DNA from: Pseudoscleropodium purum
Taxonomy: Eukaryota > Streptophyta > Bryopsida > Hypnales > Brachytheciaceae
Length of the DNA: 64,000 bases
Reading direction: 5' to 3'
Assembly: GCA_963969395.1 (NCBI GenBank)
Contig: OZ017795.1
Span: 23,665,063-23,729,062 of the forward strand
Shown here: one piece after another, positions 45,897 to 59,728 of the stretch
How positions within the stretch are numbered: the first letter of the stretch is position 1
Layout: every line of letters begins with the position of its first letter
Notes under the pieces: generated by a model
The model's input: the letters and a program-made list of their open reading frames with translations, nothing else
What the model was told of the DNA's origin: nothing
Databases searched by the model: none
Translations under genes and position numbers: made by a program

Positions 45897-48065
45897 TAGT
45901 TACCCCCCAAAGGAAGCCGAGCTCATGACCATGCAGTCCAACTTGAAAGTCCTCAATTTTCTATCCTTCATGTCTTTGCTACGATATTTAGGAGTGAATG
46001 TTTTTGGTTTTATTTTTTAAAGATGAAATCAGTCAAATCACATGTCTAATTTGTGTCAGTAAATTTTCAGAATTTTTTTCTAAAAATATCAGATTATCAA
46101 GAATTTTTGAAGAAAAAATGAAGAAAATTCATATCAAATACAAACCATGCTTTAAAAAAATATGAATTTTTTTCAATAGAAGTACACTAGAAGTACATTG
46201 TAGAAAGGAACATTAGGATATGCTTACACTTGATATTAGGATGATGTTTGCAATGTGAATCTAGTCCAGAAGTAGGTCTAAATTCAATCCTAAGAACCTC
46301 ATTAACAACACTCTTTAACACCAAATGCAAACATATTTATGGTATAAAAAAAATCTCATGCAACTTTATATTTAAAAACATGTTTATAGTTCCTCAACTT
46401 CAATGAAATGTAATTTTTAAGTCAAAATTTCAAAATTTCTAGGTGGAATAGAAACTATAATCAAACAAGCTTCAATTTGTTAGTTTCTTCAAAATTTTAA
46501 AAATCATTTTAAATGTCAAAATCGAATTTTAAGAGAAAAAAATTCAAAGTATTAATATACAATATATATTATATTATTTTTTTGATAAAATATCCCATTT
46601 AAAATCAATAAACAATTGAATGTTCTTAAACTAGCTCAACTCAATAATGCACATTAGGAAAGTTGTATACAAAAATCTGGATGAAAATCATCCATTTTTA
46701 GTATGTACAAAGCTTGTTTGACTGTCTAAATGATACAAAATGTCTTTGGCATCTTTCCAAACTTAACCCCAAACAAAAGTTTCAATTCATTGGGCATTTT
46801 GGGACATGATGACCGATTTTAACCTCTAATGAATGGAGACCATGACCGTGTAGTTATACTTGAAAGTCCCTCTTTGTGTATTGTCCCCATTTTTTTTCCA
46901 TACATGAGAGTGAATTTTTTGGATTTATTTATTTTAAATGAAATTACATATCTAATATATGTCATAAAATTTTAAGTTCCTTTGTGAAAATTTCAAATCA
47001 TCATGAAGTTTTGAAGAATAATGGAATAAAATTCATATTAAATATAGAACATAGTTCAAAATTTTAAAAATTGATCAATAGAAATACATTACAATATTGA
47101 ACATTGTAGCTTATAGATTTTTTTTGCAACACTTTATATTTAGAAATGTGCTTATAGATTCACAATTTAAAACTTCAATGAAATACTTGTCTAAAGGAAT
47201 TTTTCAAATCTTCAAATAATGTAGAAACCACACTTAAGAAAGCTTCATTTTCTTACCTAGAATTGCTCAAGAGCAAAAAAAATCATTTTGAATGTCAAAC
47301 TTAAGTTTTTGAGAAAAAAGATTTAAAGTATTGAAATACATTACATAGTGTACCATTTTTTTGGATAAACTATCCCACATAAAAAAAATTTGATCAAATT
47401 GTCTTGATTCAATTTAATGATGCAGAAACAACATCATAAAAGTTGCACACAAAAAATTGGATGAAAAATGTTTGTTCTTTAGTTATATGCACAAAGTTGT
47501 TTGACCATCCAAGAGAAACTTTTAATCTCAATTGGTGTCCTTCCTAGATTAACGCCTAAAGGATTGAGGGTGCAAAAAACAATGTTGTAAAAGCTATGTA
47601 GTGGCCTTCTAGTCCTTTCAGGGTTTAAGAGCTTAACCTAGAAATGACATACCTATGACCATTTTGCAAGTGTATATGAATTTTTTTCTAGTTTTCTGAG
47701 ATGGAATCATGTGTCATTTGTAAATCATAATAATTGGAATTTTTTTAAGGAATAAATTATTAAAAAATCACATCAAATACAAAATATACTCAAAAACTTT
47801 GAAATTTTCAACATAGATATATATTTATAATGTATAATACCATAATATAAACCAAAGTTACTATGCCATTGCAAAATTATAAAATCAACTACCCAAAAAT
47901 ATAGGCCCGAATTTTAAATTGCATTAAATTATTGAGTTTAAAAAGGTGGTTGATGAATGACTTCAAGATAAATTGTAAAAATGAAAAATGTTGCTATATT
48001 TTTATCTTCAAATCTAATAATGTTTTAGCTAAATAACTTAGTTAGAAGCTTTGCCCTTTTAGGGT
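45897..48065. mobile_element. Head-to-tail array of TTAA-family units
   Basis: Related units start near 45897 (TTACCCCCCAAAGGAAGCC), 46818 (TTTTAACCTCTAATGAATGG) and 47634 (CTTAACCTAGAAATGACATA). The first two share order and sequence, for example TCATGACCATG / CCATGACCGTG, then an ACTTCAATGAAAT block, then GCACAAAG/TACAAAG followed by TGTTTGAC. Unit lengths shrink from about 920 to 815 to 430 bp. Between units are TTAAC.CC motifs (46757, 47549). The array may come from repeated insertion beside an older copy or from tandem duplication. No coding sequence is visible. Confidence 0.5.
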
Positions 48066-49408
48066 TAACACTTAAAGAACATTTCATGGTTGAACTTAGT
48101 CAAATTTTAATAGTTTTCTATATTAAAATATACATTTAAAGACTTTGATATTTTTCCTATGTATTACAATATATTTAAAATATATTTTTCATTTATATTT
48201 TTCAAAATTAAAGTAAATCTTATATACATATATAATCATAATAATTACAAAAATGTTTTTATAAGTATGAAATTTTGAAGACAAAGGGAGATTCTAGATT
48301 TCTATTGACAAACATCTTGGTGTAATTGGTATTTTTCTTGAGCTCACACCAAAAAAAATTTGATAGATAAAATTCAATAATTGTGTGTGAAGATGCTACC
48401 TTCAAAGTGTCACAAAAATTATAATTTTATTGAAAAAAATATAAATTCATATGAAATGAAATGTAGATTATTGGAGCTAAATTTTTATTTAAACTTAAAA
48501 AAAATTTAAAGCAAGAACTATGTGAAATTTGAAGTTTGACTTTCAAAATGCTTGCAAGGTACAATAAAAGCTCCAAAAAGAGCCCCATTTTTTGATACTA
48601 TTGTGTGAGTTGTTTCAATGATGTTATTTTGGATAAGAATATTAGCTTCCTCAAGAAAAAACCAACCAAGTTGTTTCTTAATTTTGTAACACTTATATAA
48701 TATTCTATAAAATTTTCAAAGTTGAAATTAGAGGATAATTACTCATACCAATAGACTCCTTTTCACCCTAATTTTTAAAATGGCACCATAATTTGGTGTT
48801 AACTAAGCTTTGAAGTAAAATAAAATCTGAAGAAATGCTATTTTTCAAGTTGAACATCCTTCAAAGTCTATTCTAAGCATCAAATATTTGATATTCAAAA
48901 AATTATTTGTAATTTTTTTATTAAGGATTTTGTGCAATGGTGTTTATTATAAATCTTGCTTTTTTTTAGTGATAGAGACTTTTGGTGATGAACCTCAAAT
49001 AAACTTGCATCCTAGTGACAAAATCACATTATAAATTCATTTAAAAAATTTATAGAATATATTTTGAAAGGCGATAAATTCATTATGTAGTTATGCTTGT
49101 TATATCCTTTAATTTCATATTTTTTTTGGTCATGACCTCAATTTTAGATTCATTATACAAAAAGAGGATCAAATAAATTCAAATTACTTTGATGATTTTA
49201 AATTCTTGTGATCAAACATTATAATTATTCAATCTATTTAGTGATATGGTTTTATTTTATTTCTCATGTGTGATTTATAATATGTCTTGTTTAAATTTGT
49301 AAGGTTAGAACTTAAAAAAATTGATCAAGTTAATCAAAACTTTAACATTTTGTTTAGTTTTGAGCAAGCTTGAAGAAGCTCTAAAAAACCTTGGACATTT
49401 AGGAATTA
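48066..49408. other. AT-rich spacer
   Basis: No supported gene. A second copy of sequence resembling 23400-23990 (ACATTTAGGAATTACC, and CTTTAATTTCATATTTTTTTTGG against CTTTAACCTTCTATCTTTTTATGG) is visible in the right half, so this is probably old repeat DNA. Confidence 0.4.
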
Positions 49409-49656
49409 CCCCCCAAAGGACTAAGGCACATTTTGGACAGAAACTGTCAAAAATTGGCAATTTTTAGGGCTACTACAAAAAAATGAAAAAAAAGATTTTT
49501 TTCAAAATTCAACTGTACAAATTTGTACTGGACTTATTTAGGAACGTGTGGAAAAAAATTTAGAAACTTTGACTATACAAAATGGAAGAATATAACATTT
49601 GAAGTTAGGAGAAAAAGTTTTTTCCGTCCTTGCCCAACAGGGCCAATAGGCTTTAA

Positions 49657-49973
49657 CTCCTAAAGTGAGATTTTTATACTATACATGGTTATTTTTCTTA
49701 ACATTTGCATCTCGTGTCATATAAATTACATACTTTCCAAATTCTAGAATTATCGGATGAGTTTTGCACATACTATCCAAGCTGTCTCCAAAATTTAGAG
49801 CAATATTATTTTTGATCCGGGCACCCAATCAAAAAAACAATTATATTTCCACTAAGGGGGTACATGTTTGCATCTTGTGTCACGAATTTAAGAACATCCA
49901 TTAAAAAATGACTTCATACGCACCTACCCGAGATTGCATGTAGACATTCAACGGTCATTTGGTCCTTTACGGG
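49657..49973. mobile_element. TTAA-family element, 317 bp
   Basis: Flanked by TTAA at 49653-49656 and 49974-49977, with ends CTCCTAAAGTGAG and GGTCCTTTACGGG. A possible smaller neighbour (49409-49652, starting CCCCCCAAAGGACTAAGG) shares the left TTAA, suggesting abutting insertions. Confidence 0.68.
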
Positions 49974-50464
49974 TTAAATGGCTATCCTTGAAGTACAAAA
50001 TGTTTCAACTTCCATTGGTGCCTCAAAAGCTCTTCAACTCCCATCTATTGCTCTTGAAAGCTTATGGTCTTTTGGGATGATTAAAAATAATCATTCAAGG
50101 TCCAAATATAGGTGGCAAAAAAGGGATGATGGCACTTTTGGTTGGCTTCACCTCACTAACATCATAGATATGGTATGCATTCACAAAATCATTACTATCC
50201 AAAATGCCATACTTACATTTGGCCCCCAAAAGTGACACTAAAACTTAAATATTGATGACATATGAGAATATAGGAGAGCCTATTGTTGATTTTTAACCCA
50301 TAAAATCCCATTTTGTCCTTTGTAGACAAAATAAAATTTGGACAGATATATGCTTAAAATCTCAAATTTTAAATAAAATATTAAGAGAATTATTTTTGAT
50401 GTGTTTGGCAAGGGCTTCATGGGCTTATGTATAAATTTTTATGTAATTTTGATACATGATTTAA

Positions 50465-51388
50465 TCCCTATAGGTCGGAGACTATGTTTTCACCAAAAAC
50501 ACTCCAAAATTGCCATTTTTGATACAAGCACCAAACTTTAGATGAAAAACATTTTTGTACACATTCATCTACAGAATCTTGCATCAAACTAGTTTGCAAA
50601 GATGTAAAAAAAAATTCAGAATTTTTCACCAAGTAGATTGCAAGATATGAATGTCTGAAGTGACAAAAAAACATTCTTTGGACCTTGTGAAAATACGGGC
50701 AGCTTCACTTTACAAGGTCACATTTGTATGAAAAATGTCCAAAATGGTGGTGCTTCTTTAAATTCATTCTTCAAGGCAAGTTGGCTATATGTTTGAAAAT
50801 TTTTAGATCATTTAGAATTGCACAACATAAAGGAAAAAAATAGTAAGTAGAAAAAAGTACAAAGTGATTCAAAACACTAAATTTTTAAGAATTTCATTAT
50901 AAAATTGAAAAATTTCAATCCCAACGATGGTATGTAGTAATAAACACTCTCCATTATATAGCTTTTATTTTCTCAAAAAATATTGAAAACTGAGTTAAAT
51001 AAAGGACTCCAAAGTTTATTTTTGAATAGAGAATCCATAACTACCTACAAACTAGAACACCTGATAACTTTCATCTTGTAAATCAAAATGGAATGATTCA
51101 AAGCTTTCCATATATATATGAATCTAGAAAATCAATTCCAAATTTTTATTTTTGAAAAAATTGATTTTTTAACAAATTTTTGGGCTGCCCATCGAATATT
51201 GAAAATTACATATCATGCAATAACTTTTGAACCATGTAGTCAAAAGTTATGAAATTTTTTGGGACTTAAAGCTACTCCTTGGGCACATATTGTGTGAAAA
51301 TTTAAAAAAAAAAAAAAAAAAAAAATCCATTTGTAGTAAGCTGCCCAAAATCACTATGTTGCCAAAAACGCAATTTTGACCTTTTGGG
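50465..51388 (-). mobile_element. TTAA-family element, 924 bp
   Basis: Flanked by TTAA at 50461-50464 and 51389-51392, with ends TCCCTATAGGTC and GACCTTTTGGG. Its complement aligns closely with 20821-21300 and 22600-23000. It contains a long poly(A) tract at 51304-51325. No intact ORF. Confidence 0.72.
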
Positions 51389-51660
51389 TTAATAGAAGTG
51401 ATGAATAATTTTATTGAAATTTTAAAAGAAAGGGTAGAGTATGGGCAAAGCAATTTCCATTGACTTTAATATAGGCAACAAAGGAGGAGGGATTGAAAGG
51501 AAGTTGACTAGAGGGCAACAATTAGAGACTAGAGGCTTGCAACATCTTAAACAATTAATAGTCATAAACAATTGACCATAGGCCGTAGAAGGCAGGAATC
51601 AAAGGCTTAAAACATGGATGCTAGGGGGTTGCAATGGATGACTATCCACTCAAAAGATGG

Positions 51661-52145
51661 CTCCCCACCTAGTTTACATTAGTTGCCCCCCCATTCTCAA
51701 GAAATTTACAAGTTGTTGATTTTTTTAAGAAAAAATGCTTACCCTTGAAATTACCGTTGATTTCTCAAAAAATCACAAGTCGTTGATCTTGTGAGATTTA
51801 ATCGGAGCAATCTAAATATAAAATATGAAATGATATACATGATATGTACACAATATCGGATATGGATACGAGATGAATATTGAATATAGGTACTAGATAT
51901 AAATACAATATTAGATACAAATATAGATGAATACTAAATACAGATATCAAATACAAATATAGTATTAGATATGGATACGAGAGGAATATTAAATATGTAT
52001 ACTAGATATGAATATAGTACCAGATATGGATACCAGATACAAATACAGTATTGGATATGGATATAGGAAGAATTATCCCATATTAATTGTCACTATATTG
52101 GTTTTTGAAAATTACAAGAAAAGGAAGGGGAGGGGGGGTTGCAAA
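51661..52145 (+). repeat. Inverted-repeat partner A with degenerate 12-bp-type tandem repeats
   Basis: The left part reads AAAATGCTTACCCTTGAAAT, then CGTTGATTTCTCAAAAAATC and a segment resembling the motif complemented at 58380. About 240 bp of variable repeats built on GATATGGATAC/AAATACAAATA follow (51840-52080), then a G-rich end. The same order occurs in reverse complement at 58020-58535. Confidence 0.75.
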
Positions 52146-53793
52146 TGAAAATTTGAAAATCTTTAAAATCTAAAAATGGAGTCACTTTTGGGTGGATAGT
52201 AGGTACCTCTCACGAAAACAAAGTCACAAAAGTAAGTGCAAACTTGTAGGAGCAACCAATGAATTCTTCACAAGAAACTGTCATCATTGGTGGGAGGTAT
52301 CACTTTTTATATACTTTGACAATTAGAAGCGTTTAAGATGTAAAATTTAGGGGATATAAATAACATTCTTGAAATAAAAATATTCTATAATACATGTAGA
52401 ATATTTGAAGAATATTTTCTAATTTTAATATTGAAGCTCATAATTTACTTATACAATTTTTTAATTTTAGTTGCTCAACTTTCAAACACTCTTGAATGTC
52501 ATTAAAAGAGTGTCAATTCAAGATCACATTATTTCTTTGAGAGTACCAAATTCTTAGGTCATTGAAGCAAATTCCACTATTCTCTATAGAAAGTCCACAT
52601 GAGGCACATAATTTCCAAGAAACAAATAATTGGATGACTATCATGACTTTATAATTGCAATTTGCAAAATCTAATAGAAACAATAAGTTGAAAACAAGCT
52701 ACACTTGTCATTGTGAATAATGAAAAAAATCTTATGATTTAGTGTTGGGATTTTTAATTTTCAAAACTTTGTGGTGGAAAAGTTGTTTACAAAGAAGTGT
52801 TGTGTATTTGTCAATTTTTAGAGCATCTTGCACTATTGAAATATTTCTAGTACGATTTCCAATTTGGAGAAATTTCAAATAGTACAAAACATGTAATGCA
52901 AAAGCATTCAATAAATGATGATCATAATCATCTAAAATCTTGCACAAGGTTTCAAATTGAGTTTTCTTTTACTGCAAATAATTATATCTTTTAGTTTGTT
53001 TGGTAAATCTTCAAGGAATTTTACCACATGATCTTATATAAGATAGATTTACAATCCTATAGTTGGAATTTCAATCATTCTCATTTTCTCATTTTAGAGG
53101 TCAATACATACATATAGTAGAAATGATAATTTTGAGTATTTTTTGGGGAGAAAATGATCTTCAGACTTTAGGGATTAACTAATATAGCTAAAAGAAACTT
53201 TGAAATTTTTTGACTAATTCATATGCTTTAACCAAAAGTCAAATCTACAATGGTCACTAATAACCATTTCTAATTATCAGTAACAACCAAAAACCAAAAG
53301 CTACCTCTTGCTCTTCAATACTTCCTTGGAAGAGGGAGTAATGTTTTTGGTAATGCATTAAATTATATACAAAAAAGAAATACAATATTTAGTTAATATT
53401 GCATACTTTTCATCATCATACTAGGCACATTAAAAAAAACTATACATGTGTAAATTAGGATATTGTAAAATTTTGGTTCCCATGAACTTCAATAATTTCT
53501 AAAAGACTAGTGTCATTACCAATTGATCAACCATCATTTTTTAGCTCAATTTAGCCTTTTAAATGATATATAAATTTGATCACATATATTTTCATTAGAT
53601 GAGATTAAATATTGTCTGTTATTGCCAAAAAAATTCACTATTATCATTTTATAGTTAAAAATGATTAAAAAATTGGTAAATATAACAAAAGTCATGTCAT
53701 TTATTTGAAATTTCTTCATAAGGTACAAGTAGCAATGGAGAATAATCAATTGATTTTTCCAATAATTGTTTTATTTAATATCCCCAAAATTCT
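52146..53793. other. AT-rich spacer inside the inverted pair
   Basis: No supported gene. A possible TTAA-family right end (ACTTTAGGGATTAAC) lies at about 53168-53182 with no clear partner. The minus-strand open stretch at 52732-52947 is not convincing. Confidence 0.4.
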
Positions 53794-53797
53794 TTAA

Positions 53798-54317
53798 CCC
53801 CTAAGAAGCCAAGGGATTCGAACAAAACACAAATGTATTATAAAATATAAGTTATATAACTTTTTTTAAATTTGCATCAACAAAGATAATGTGAAGTACA
53901 AAAAGAAGAAAGTATATGTACAATCAAAATTATAAAATTATTCTTAGATTCTTTTCAAATGAATTTTGAATGTATAACTCAAAAATTTACCAAAAATACA
54001 AATTCTCTCTTTAGCATTTGATTTTTGTATTGGTCAAAATTACATTTTTTATTGATTTGTGAAAAAGTACATAAGATCTAGTAATGAAAACACCAACATT
54101 TTTTCCAAATAGTAAATTTAAAAATACTAGGCAAATTCTCAATACTTTGTATTATTTTTCTTCTAATTTTTTTGTTGGCCGCAGCGATCTTAGTTTTGAA
54201 GAGAAATATTGAAAGAAAACCCAATCTTAAAAAAAAATTGTAAAAAGTTTTTTCCACCCAAAAATGTTGCCCAAAGGTGGGCAACAACCAAAAAATGATT
54301 GTTTGAGTTCTTAAGAG
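53798..54317. mobile_element. TTAA-family element, 520 bp
   Basis: Flanked by TTAA at 53794-53797 and 54318-54321, with ends CCCCTAAGAAGCC and GAGTTCTTAAGAG. The interior is AT-rich and non-coding. Confidence 0.65.
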
Positions 54318-54321
54318 TTAA

Positions 54322-57300
54322 ACCAATCTACCATTGTGATGTATAATTTCTCAACATAAAATTTATTTCTATATGTGAAATAATGATTTTGCTACAAATG
54401 CTGATTTTTCACTAAAGTATGATGGAAAAATCAAGTTGTTGTAGTTTTCAATGTGTATTGTGTAAATAATGTAAATCTATTCGAATATATATTACAATAA
54501 TGTGGGATATTTAACAAAATTAAGGTTGAACATAGCTTTTTAAAAATATTTAATAATCATTTTGAAAGACAAAAATACACATAGAAAGTACATAATATTT
54601 TGTAATTAGGAAACAAGCACATGGAAAATGCTCATGCAAAAATTATAGCCAAAGTACCTTCCTCTTGGATTCCAAAAAATGATTGAAAATAGGACAATTA
54701 AGTAATTAATTGTTGTACTAGGTAAAGGAAAATTTGTCATATAAAAAACTCAAATCTAGTTTCAATTGCTACTAGTACCCTAACTCTTACACATGTTTCT
54801 CCACATTTAGTATGAGATTTAGAACTTGCGGATTGTTAATTTTATAGACTTCAGGAGTATGGGCAAATATCCTATCTATTTGCAATTATATAATATGTCA
54901 ACATAACTACATTGTGAACATTAAATCTTATTTAAGTTGATAAACCAAAAGGTCATGTACTAATAAAAATTTTAATCTTATATTTTTTTTGCACATGGCA
55001 TCCAATGTAATGATTACATGCAATTGCTATTAGCAGGATTTGGTTCATTTGGTAGTCAAAACTATGTATGTATTGTTATGTGGTACTTGTATCTTTTGAT
55101 ACCCAATTTTCTTTGAAGACCTAATTTTTGGTAGCTATTGTTTTTACCCTATAGCCACTAGGTCCAATTTCAAATGAAGATCTTCAATTGGGTTTAGATT
55201 AAACTTTATAGGGTTGAATATTTATTAAATTGTTTGTACCTTACTCTCTTATAGGTAAAGGCCTCCTCATACAATGAAACATATTGGAGTTGTGGTTGAA
55301 AATTATTGATGATAAAGAGGTGTATATATGTTGAAAAATCATTGGTGATAAAAAATATGTAGAAATCACTCTATTGATAAGTCAAACATTGGTTCTTTTG
55401 AACTAAGACCCTTTTTAATTTTACTTGCCAAATTGATTTTGAAGCAATAAATGTTTGTATACACTTTCAAAAAATTAGAAACAAAGTTACTCTGTACAGT
55501 GTTTGCAAAGTATTATCCTCTGAAGACTCTAAAGGAAGAAAATAATCAACTCTAAAGAACTAGAGAAAGAGACATATTTAGATAATTGATCTTGATAAAA
55601 GTGTTTCAACTTTGATGGAATTGCTTTCAAACAATGGATAGGAAAGATAAGGAAGGAGGCCTATGTCATGACTTCCAATCTACAAACTTCTCCAAATCGG
55701 ATTTCTTTTCCTTCCTTCCACTATTCCCTTCATTTTGCAATAAATGGAAGCAATAATTATCTTATTGCAAATATACAATGAAAAAAAAATATAATATTTG
55801 TAGAAGAGGGATAATGACCAAATTGGAAATTATCCTATTAGTATGTTACTAAATGTATAGATTCAACCTAGTCAACTTTTGATAAAATTACAAGATAAAC
55901 AACAAGAGGATAGGTTGAAAAAGAATAAATTTTACAATGAAATACAAATCTAATGTTCTTGGAATTAAAAAGTAAGGATAGTAAAAAAGAGTATAAAATG
56001 GGAAAAAGATAGGAGATAGAAAAATGTTGTATTTCAGGTTTTTTTCAATATCCATTTAATATCTAAAATCTATCAATCATTTGATTAATATTTAAATTTT
56101 ATATGATAAAACTTTCAATTCAGCTATTGATATGAATGTGACTTACTAGAGCATCAAATCTTCAAAGTTAAGTGAGTTTTATTTGTGAATTAAAAATGCA
56201 AAACATTCATTTTAGTTTAAGTTTAAAATCAATCTATAAAAGAGTAGAAAATCAAAGTACATAAAAGAATTCTATATCTTTTGTTGTTATTTTGAATTCA
56301 TCGAAAATAGACATAAATATCTAGCACTTGATTCATTCAACTTGGATTTATCTTGTTGTTGAATTTTTCTTTAAGAGTTTAGGAGTGGTCATACTATACT
56401 TTAATAATTTAAAGCACCTAATAATTTAGTTAAAAAATATTTGATAAAGTAGAAGGTGCTAAAACAATGAGGGCTCTAAATTTGAGACCATTAGAGGCCC
56501 CCTTTTTATAAGAGTTTAGGAGTAGTCATATTACTATCTCTTGAGAATTGTCAGGCTACCTATTTCCTTCCTCCCTACAAGAGAAAAAATAGCAATGTGA
56601 TTTGTGTAACATATGTATGTGGTAGTGACAATAGGACATCTTTTGAGGTGATAGTATAAAACCATGTACAAACACAATAATAGGATAGTCAATGAATTAA
56701 TTTTGCACACATGGCATACTAGCATTGACCACAAATTATTTTTATTTTCCTACATTGCAACGTACATATTAAATGAGACGCAAGAAATGTTTCATTGGCA
56801 CTACAAAACTATTTAGTTCATCCCAGTCACCATAATGCACTTGAATGAACATAGAGCAATTTTGTGCATTCTACCTTCTCTATGACCAATCTCCATCAAC
56901 CATTAAAGACTTGTAGTGGCATTGCCACTGTCATCGAGGACAAGGACATTGTACACTTCTTGGCCCACCTCATCCCAAACAGTGCCTACAAGGAAAAATC
57001 AGTTGGTCATCACATATGGCAACAGAAGAATTCATGGCAATCACAGAAGGAAAAATTGTAGTGCAAAGTAGTACCTAGAACCACATGATCAAATTGCACG
57101 CCTTCTTATAATCATTCAATTGCATTGCTAGCCTTTGCTGTTCTAAGTCTACCATAACAATTGAATTCAAACAAATGCTTGATGTCGAACCTTTCATATT
57201 TAGAAAATCGTTTCTTAAGATCTTGACTTTTTATACAACTTGAGAGTTGCCCAATGTACAAGCATGTACCACCACCATCAAGCCCTATATCACTTCTTCC

Positions 57301-58019
57301 ATTTCGTTTATACAAGTTGCTACTAGAATAGGATCATTGTCTTGATATTGACTGGCTTTATCATAGCACCTTTCTTTCCAATCTTGGTCTTTATAGTGAG
57401 ACATTGTATATATCTACATTGAGACAGCTCTGCCTCTTTTGAGCTCATTGCAACAAAATTGTCATAATGAGCTCAAAATCCAATTTTTCATTATTAAATC
57501 CCTTGGGGTATGAAGGTAATTAAAAATTAATTTAACTTTTGTGAGGAACTCACCTCCATCCCTCCACTTTGTAATTTTGAAGTGAGAGTGGAGGTGGCAT
57601 TTGATATGAGATACATCCCCATATCATATCTAGTACAATATCGGTATTCCATAATATCTATATAACATACAACATAATATTTGTATACCGTATAGTATAT
57701 GTATACCATACAATATCTGTGTCACGTAGCAATATATATATTTCATATATGTATCCACATTTGGATCCGGATCTAGATCAACGACATTCCGTGCTCCATC
57801 GACAATTTTTTTAGGAAGATTGACAACTACATTCACCGGCATTCTTGATGTATTTATAAAATTAGATCAACAGTAGCTAGAGGGGTTTTAATTTTTTTTT
57901 AAATAATCGACAGTTCATGTTGTAGGGGGTGGCATGCATAAGGTTGCTTGCCTCCTTTTGGTACATTGTATATCTGTGTATTAGGTATTAGGCACTCAAG
58001 GTGTATAGTGACACTTTGT
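54322..58019. other. AT-rich spacer inside the inverted pair
   Basis: No supported gene. Pieces near 56860-57320 are slightly less AT-rich and open for 60-70 codons on either strand without recognisable content. The block 57600-57780 carries further ATATCTGTGT / GTATACCATA-type repeats like those of the flanking inverted pair, so it may be another diverged copy of the same repeat. Confidence 0.4.
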
Positions 58020-58535
58020 GTTACTATGTACTCCCCCCCTTCAATTTTTATTAAATTTTTTTTATTTTACCACCCCCACCTATCATTTAGAATTTGATTT
58101 AAATTTTTTTATCTCACCCCCCCTCACCCCCTCTTGTAATCTTCAAAATCAAAGTTCTTGACAAACAATATGGGACAATTGATCCCGAATCCAATATTGT
58201 ATCCGTATTCAATATCCATATTCAGTACACGTATTCAATACGCATATCCAGTACCCATATTCTATACCTGTATTCATTATCTGTATTCATTACACGTATT
58301 TAGTACTCATATCTAGTACCCATACCCGTATTCGTATTCGTATTTAGTATTTGTATTTTATATTTGAACGGCTCAGATTAAATTTCACAAGATCAACATC
58401 TTGTGATTTTTTGAGAAATCAACGTCAATTTTGAGGGTAAGCATTTTTTTTCAAAAAAATCAACGGCTCACAAATTTTTTGAAAGAGGAGGGGGGGAACT
58501 AATGGGAAACTGGGGTGGCAGGCGAGTTTCAATGT
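58020..58535 (-). repeat. Inverted-repeat partner B
   Basis: The reverse complement of the structure at 51661-52145. It includes a run of GTATTCRTTAYAYGTATT-type units (58190-58370), then AACGGCTCAGATTAAATTTC, GATCAACATCTTGTGA and GAGGGTAAGCATTTTTTTT, and ends in a G-run. The element class is unknown; the ACGGCT / GATCAACG motifs recall those seen in various plant repeats. Confidence 0.75.
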
Positions 58536-59724
58536 ATAGTATATTGTTGGTCTCACTAAAGAATTTTGAAGCTTCACAAAAACAAAAAATTATTTTTTTA
58601 CAAAGTTAATAAGGCTTAAGTAAAATTTATATTTAATTAAAATTATACATACATTACAATTAATGCTTTGCATTACATATACTATAACTAATATTTTCAA
58701 AATATAAAGAAAGTGTATAGGTTAGAAAAAAATATTCTTGATGAAGAATTTTCATATTCTTTCATATTTTCTAAGGATCATTAAAGTGTTCTATTATTCA
58801 ATACCAAATTTCCTTTCAAAACCTTGGAAACAATTTCAATGAGATTTGCAACAACAATTGAATGAATTGATATTGAATGTCAAACATAATTCTTGTATTA
58901 ATATCATAATACAAGTTATATAATAAGGAAGTAATTTAACAAAATGATAAAATTAATAATACATTAGACATTAAAAAAATTAACTAATAAAAAATATTGG
59001 ATAGTTACAATTTGGGAGATGCTAATGTGAAGAAATTAATTTGATTTTTGACCTACAACAAAAAAATTCATTGTACAAAATTTCAAAGCAAATAAGGATT
59101 TCAAAAGAAGTAAATTCATTGTAGTTGTCAACTTTAGTTTACATCAAACACACAAATAATGCAACTCTACAATACACGAATTGATCACATTTAATATAAT
59201 CTTTTGCACAACAATATATTACAGTTTTTTGTTCATTATGAAAGATATAAGAAGAGCAAATACGACATAAATTTGGACAAAATATACTCTATTTTCTTTT
59301 CAATTAAAACCAAGAATGAATTGGGTGTGCTTTTTATGGAAGCCTTGCTACTTTCAATTTTTACACTGCTATTTACTTTCAACCTTGGATTGATTGATAG
59401 CTTTAGAATGGAAATACGTTGATCAAGCCTATTGCGTGAATTAATCAAACTCTAATCATATATTTGAAATTAAACTTTACAACTGCAACCAGAGAATGTT
59501 TACAACAGGAACCGGCTGAAAATTACTCGATTTCAAAAATATTGCCTCAAATGATTTTTTTTGTTACCACAGTTAGATTTTGATGCACTTGGATTTTTTC
59601 ATTAGCACTTGGATTTTTTAATTTTTTTTAAATTTAAAAAAAAATTAAATTTTAAATTTTTTTTGATACAAGTATGTTCAGGGAATACACTGCAAGGTTA
59701 AGAACCTGCTGCCACCATTGCAAT
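58536..59724. other. AT-rich spacer
   Basis: No supported gene. A short open stretch at 59204-59422 is overlapped by an antisense one of the same size. A low-complexity T/A inverted stretch lies at 59610-59660. Confidence 0.5.
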
Positions 59725-59728
59725 TTAA

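Noticed and set aside
51304..51325. Poly(A) tract as a possible retrogene or LINE/SINE tail
   Set aside because: It lies inside a TTAA-family element with inverted ends, and related copies have shorter A/T runs at the same place.
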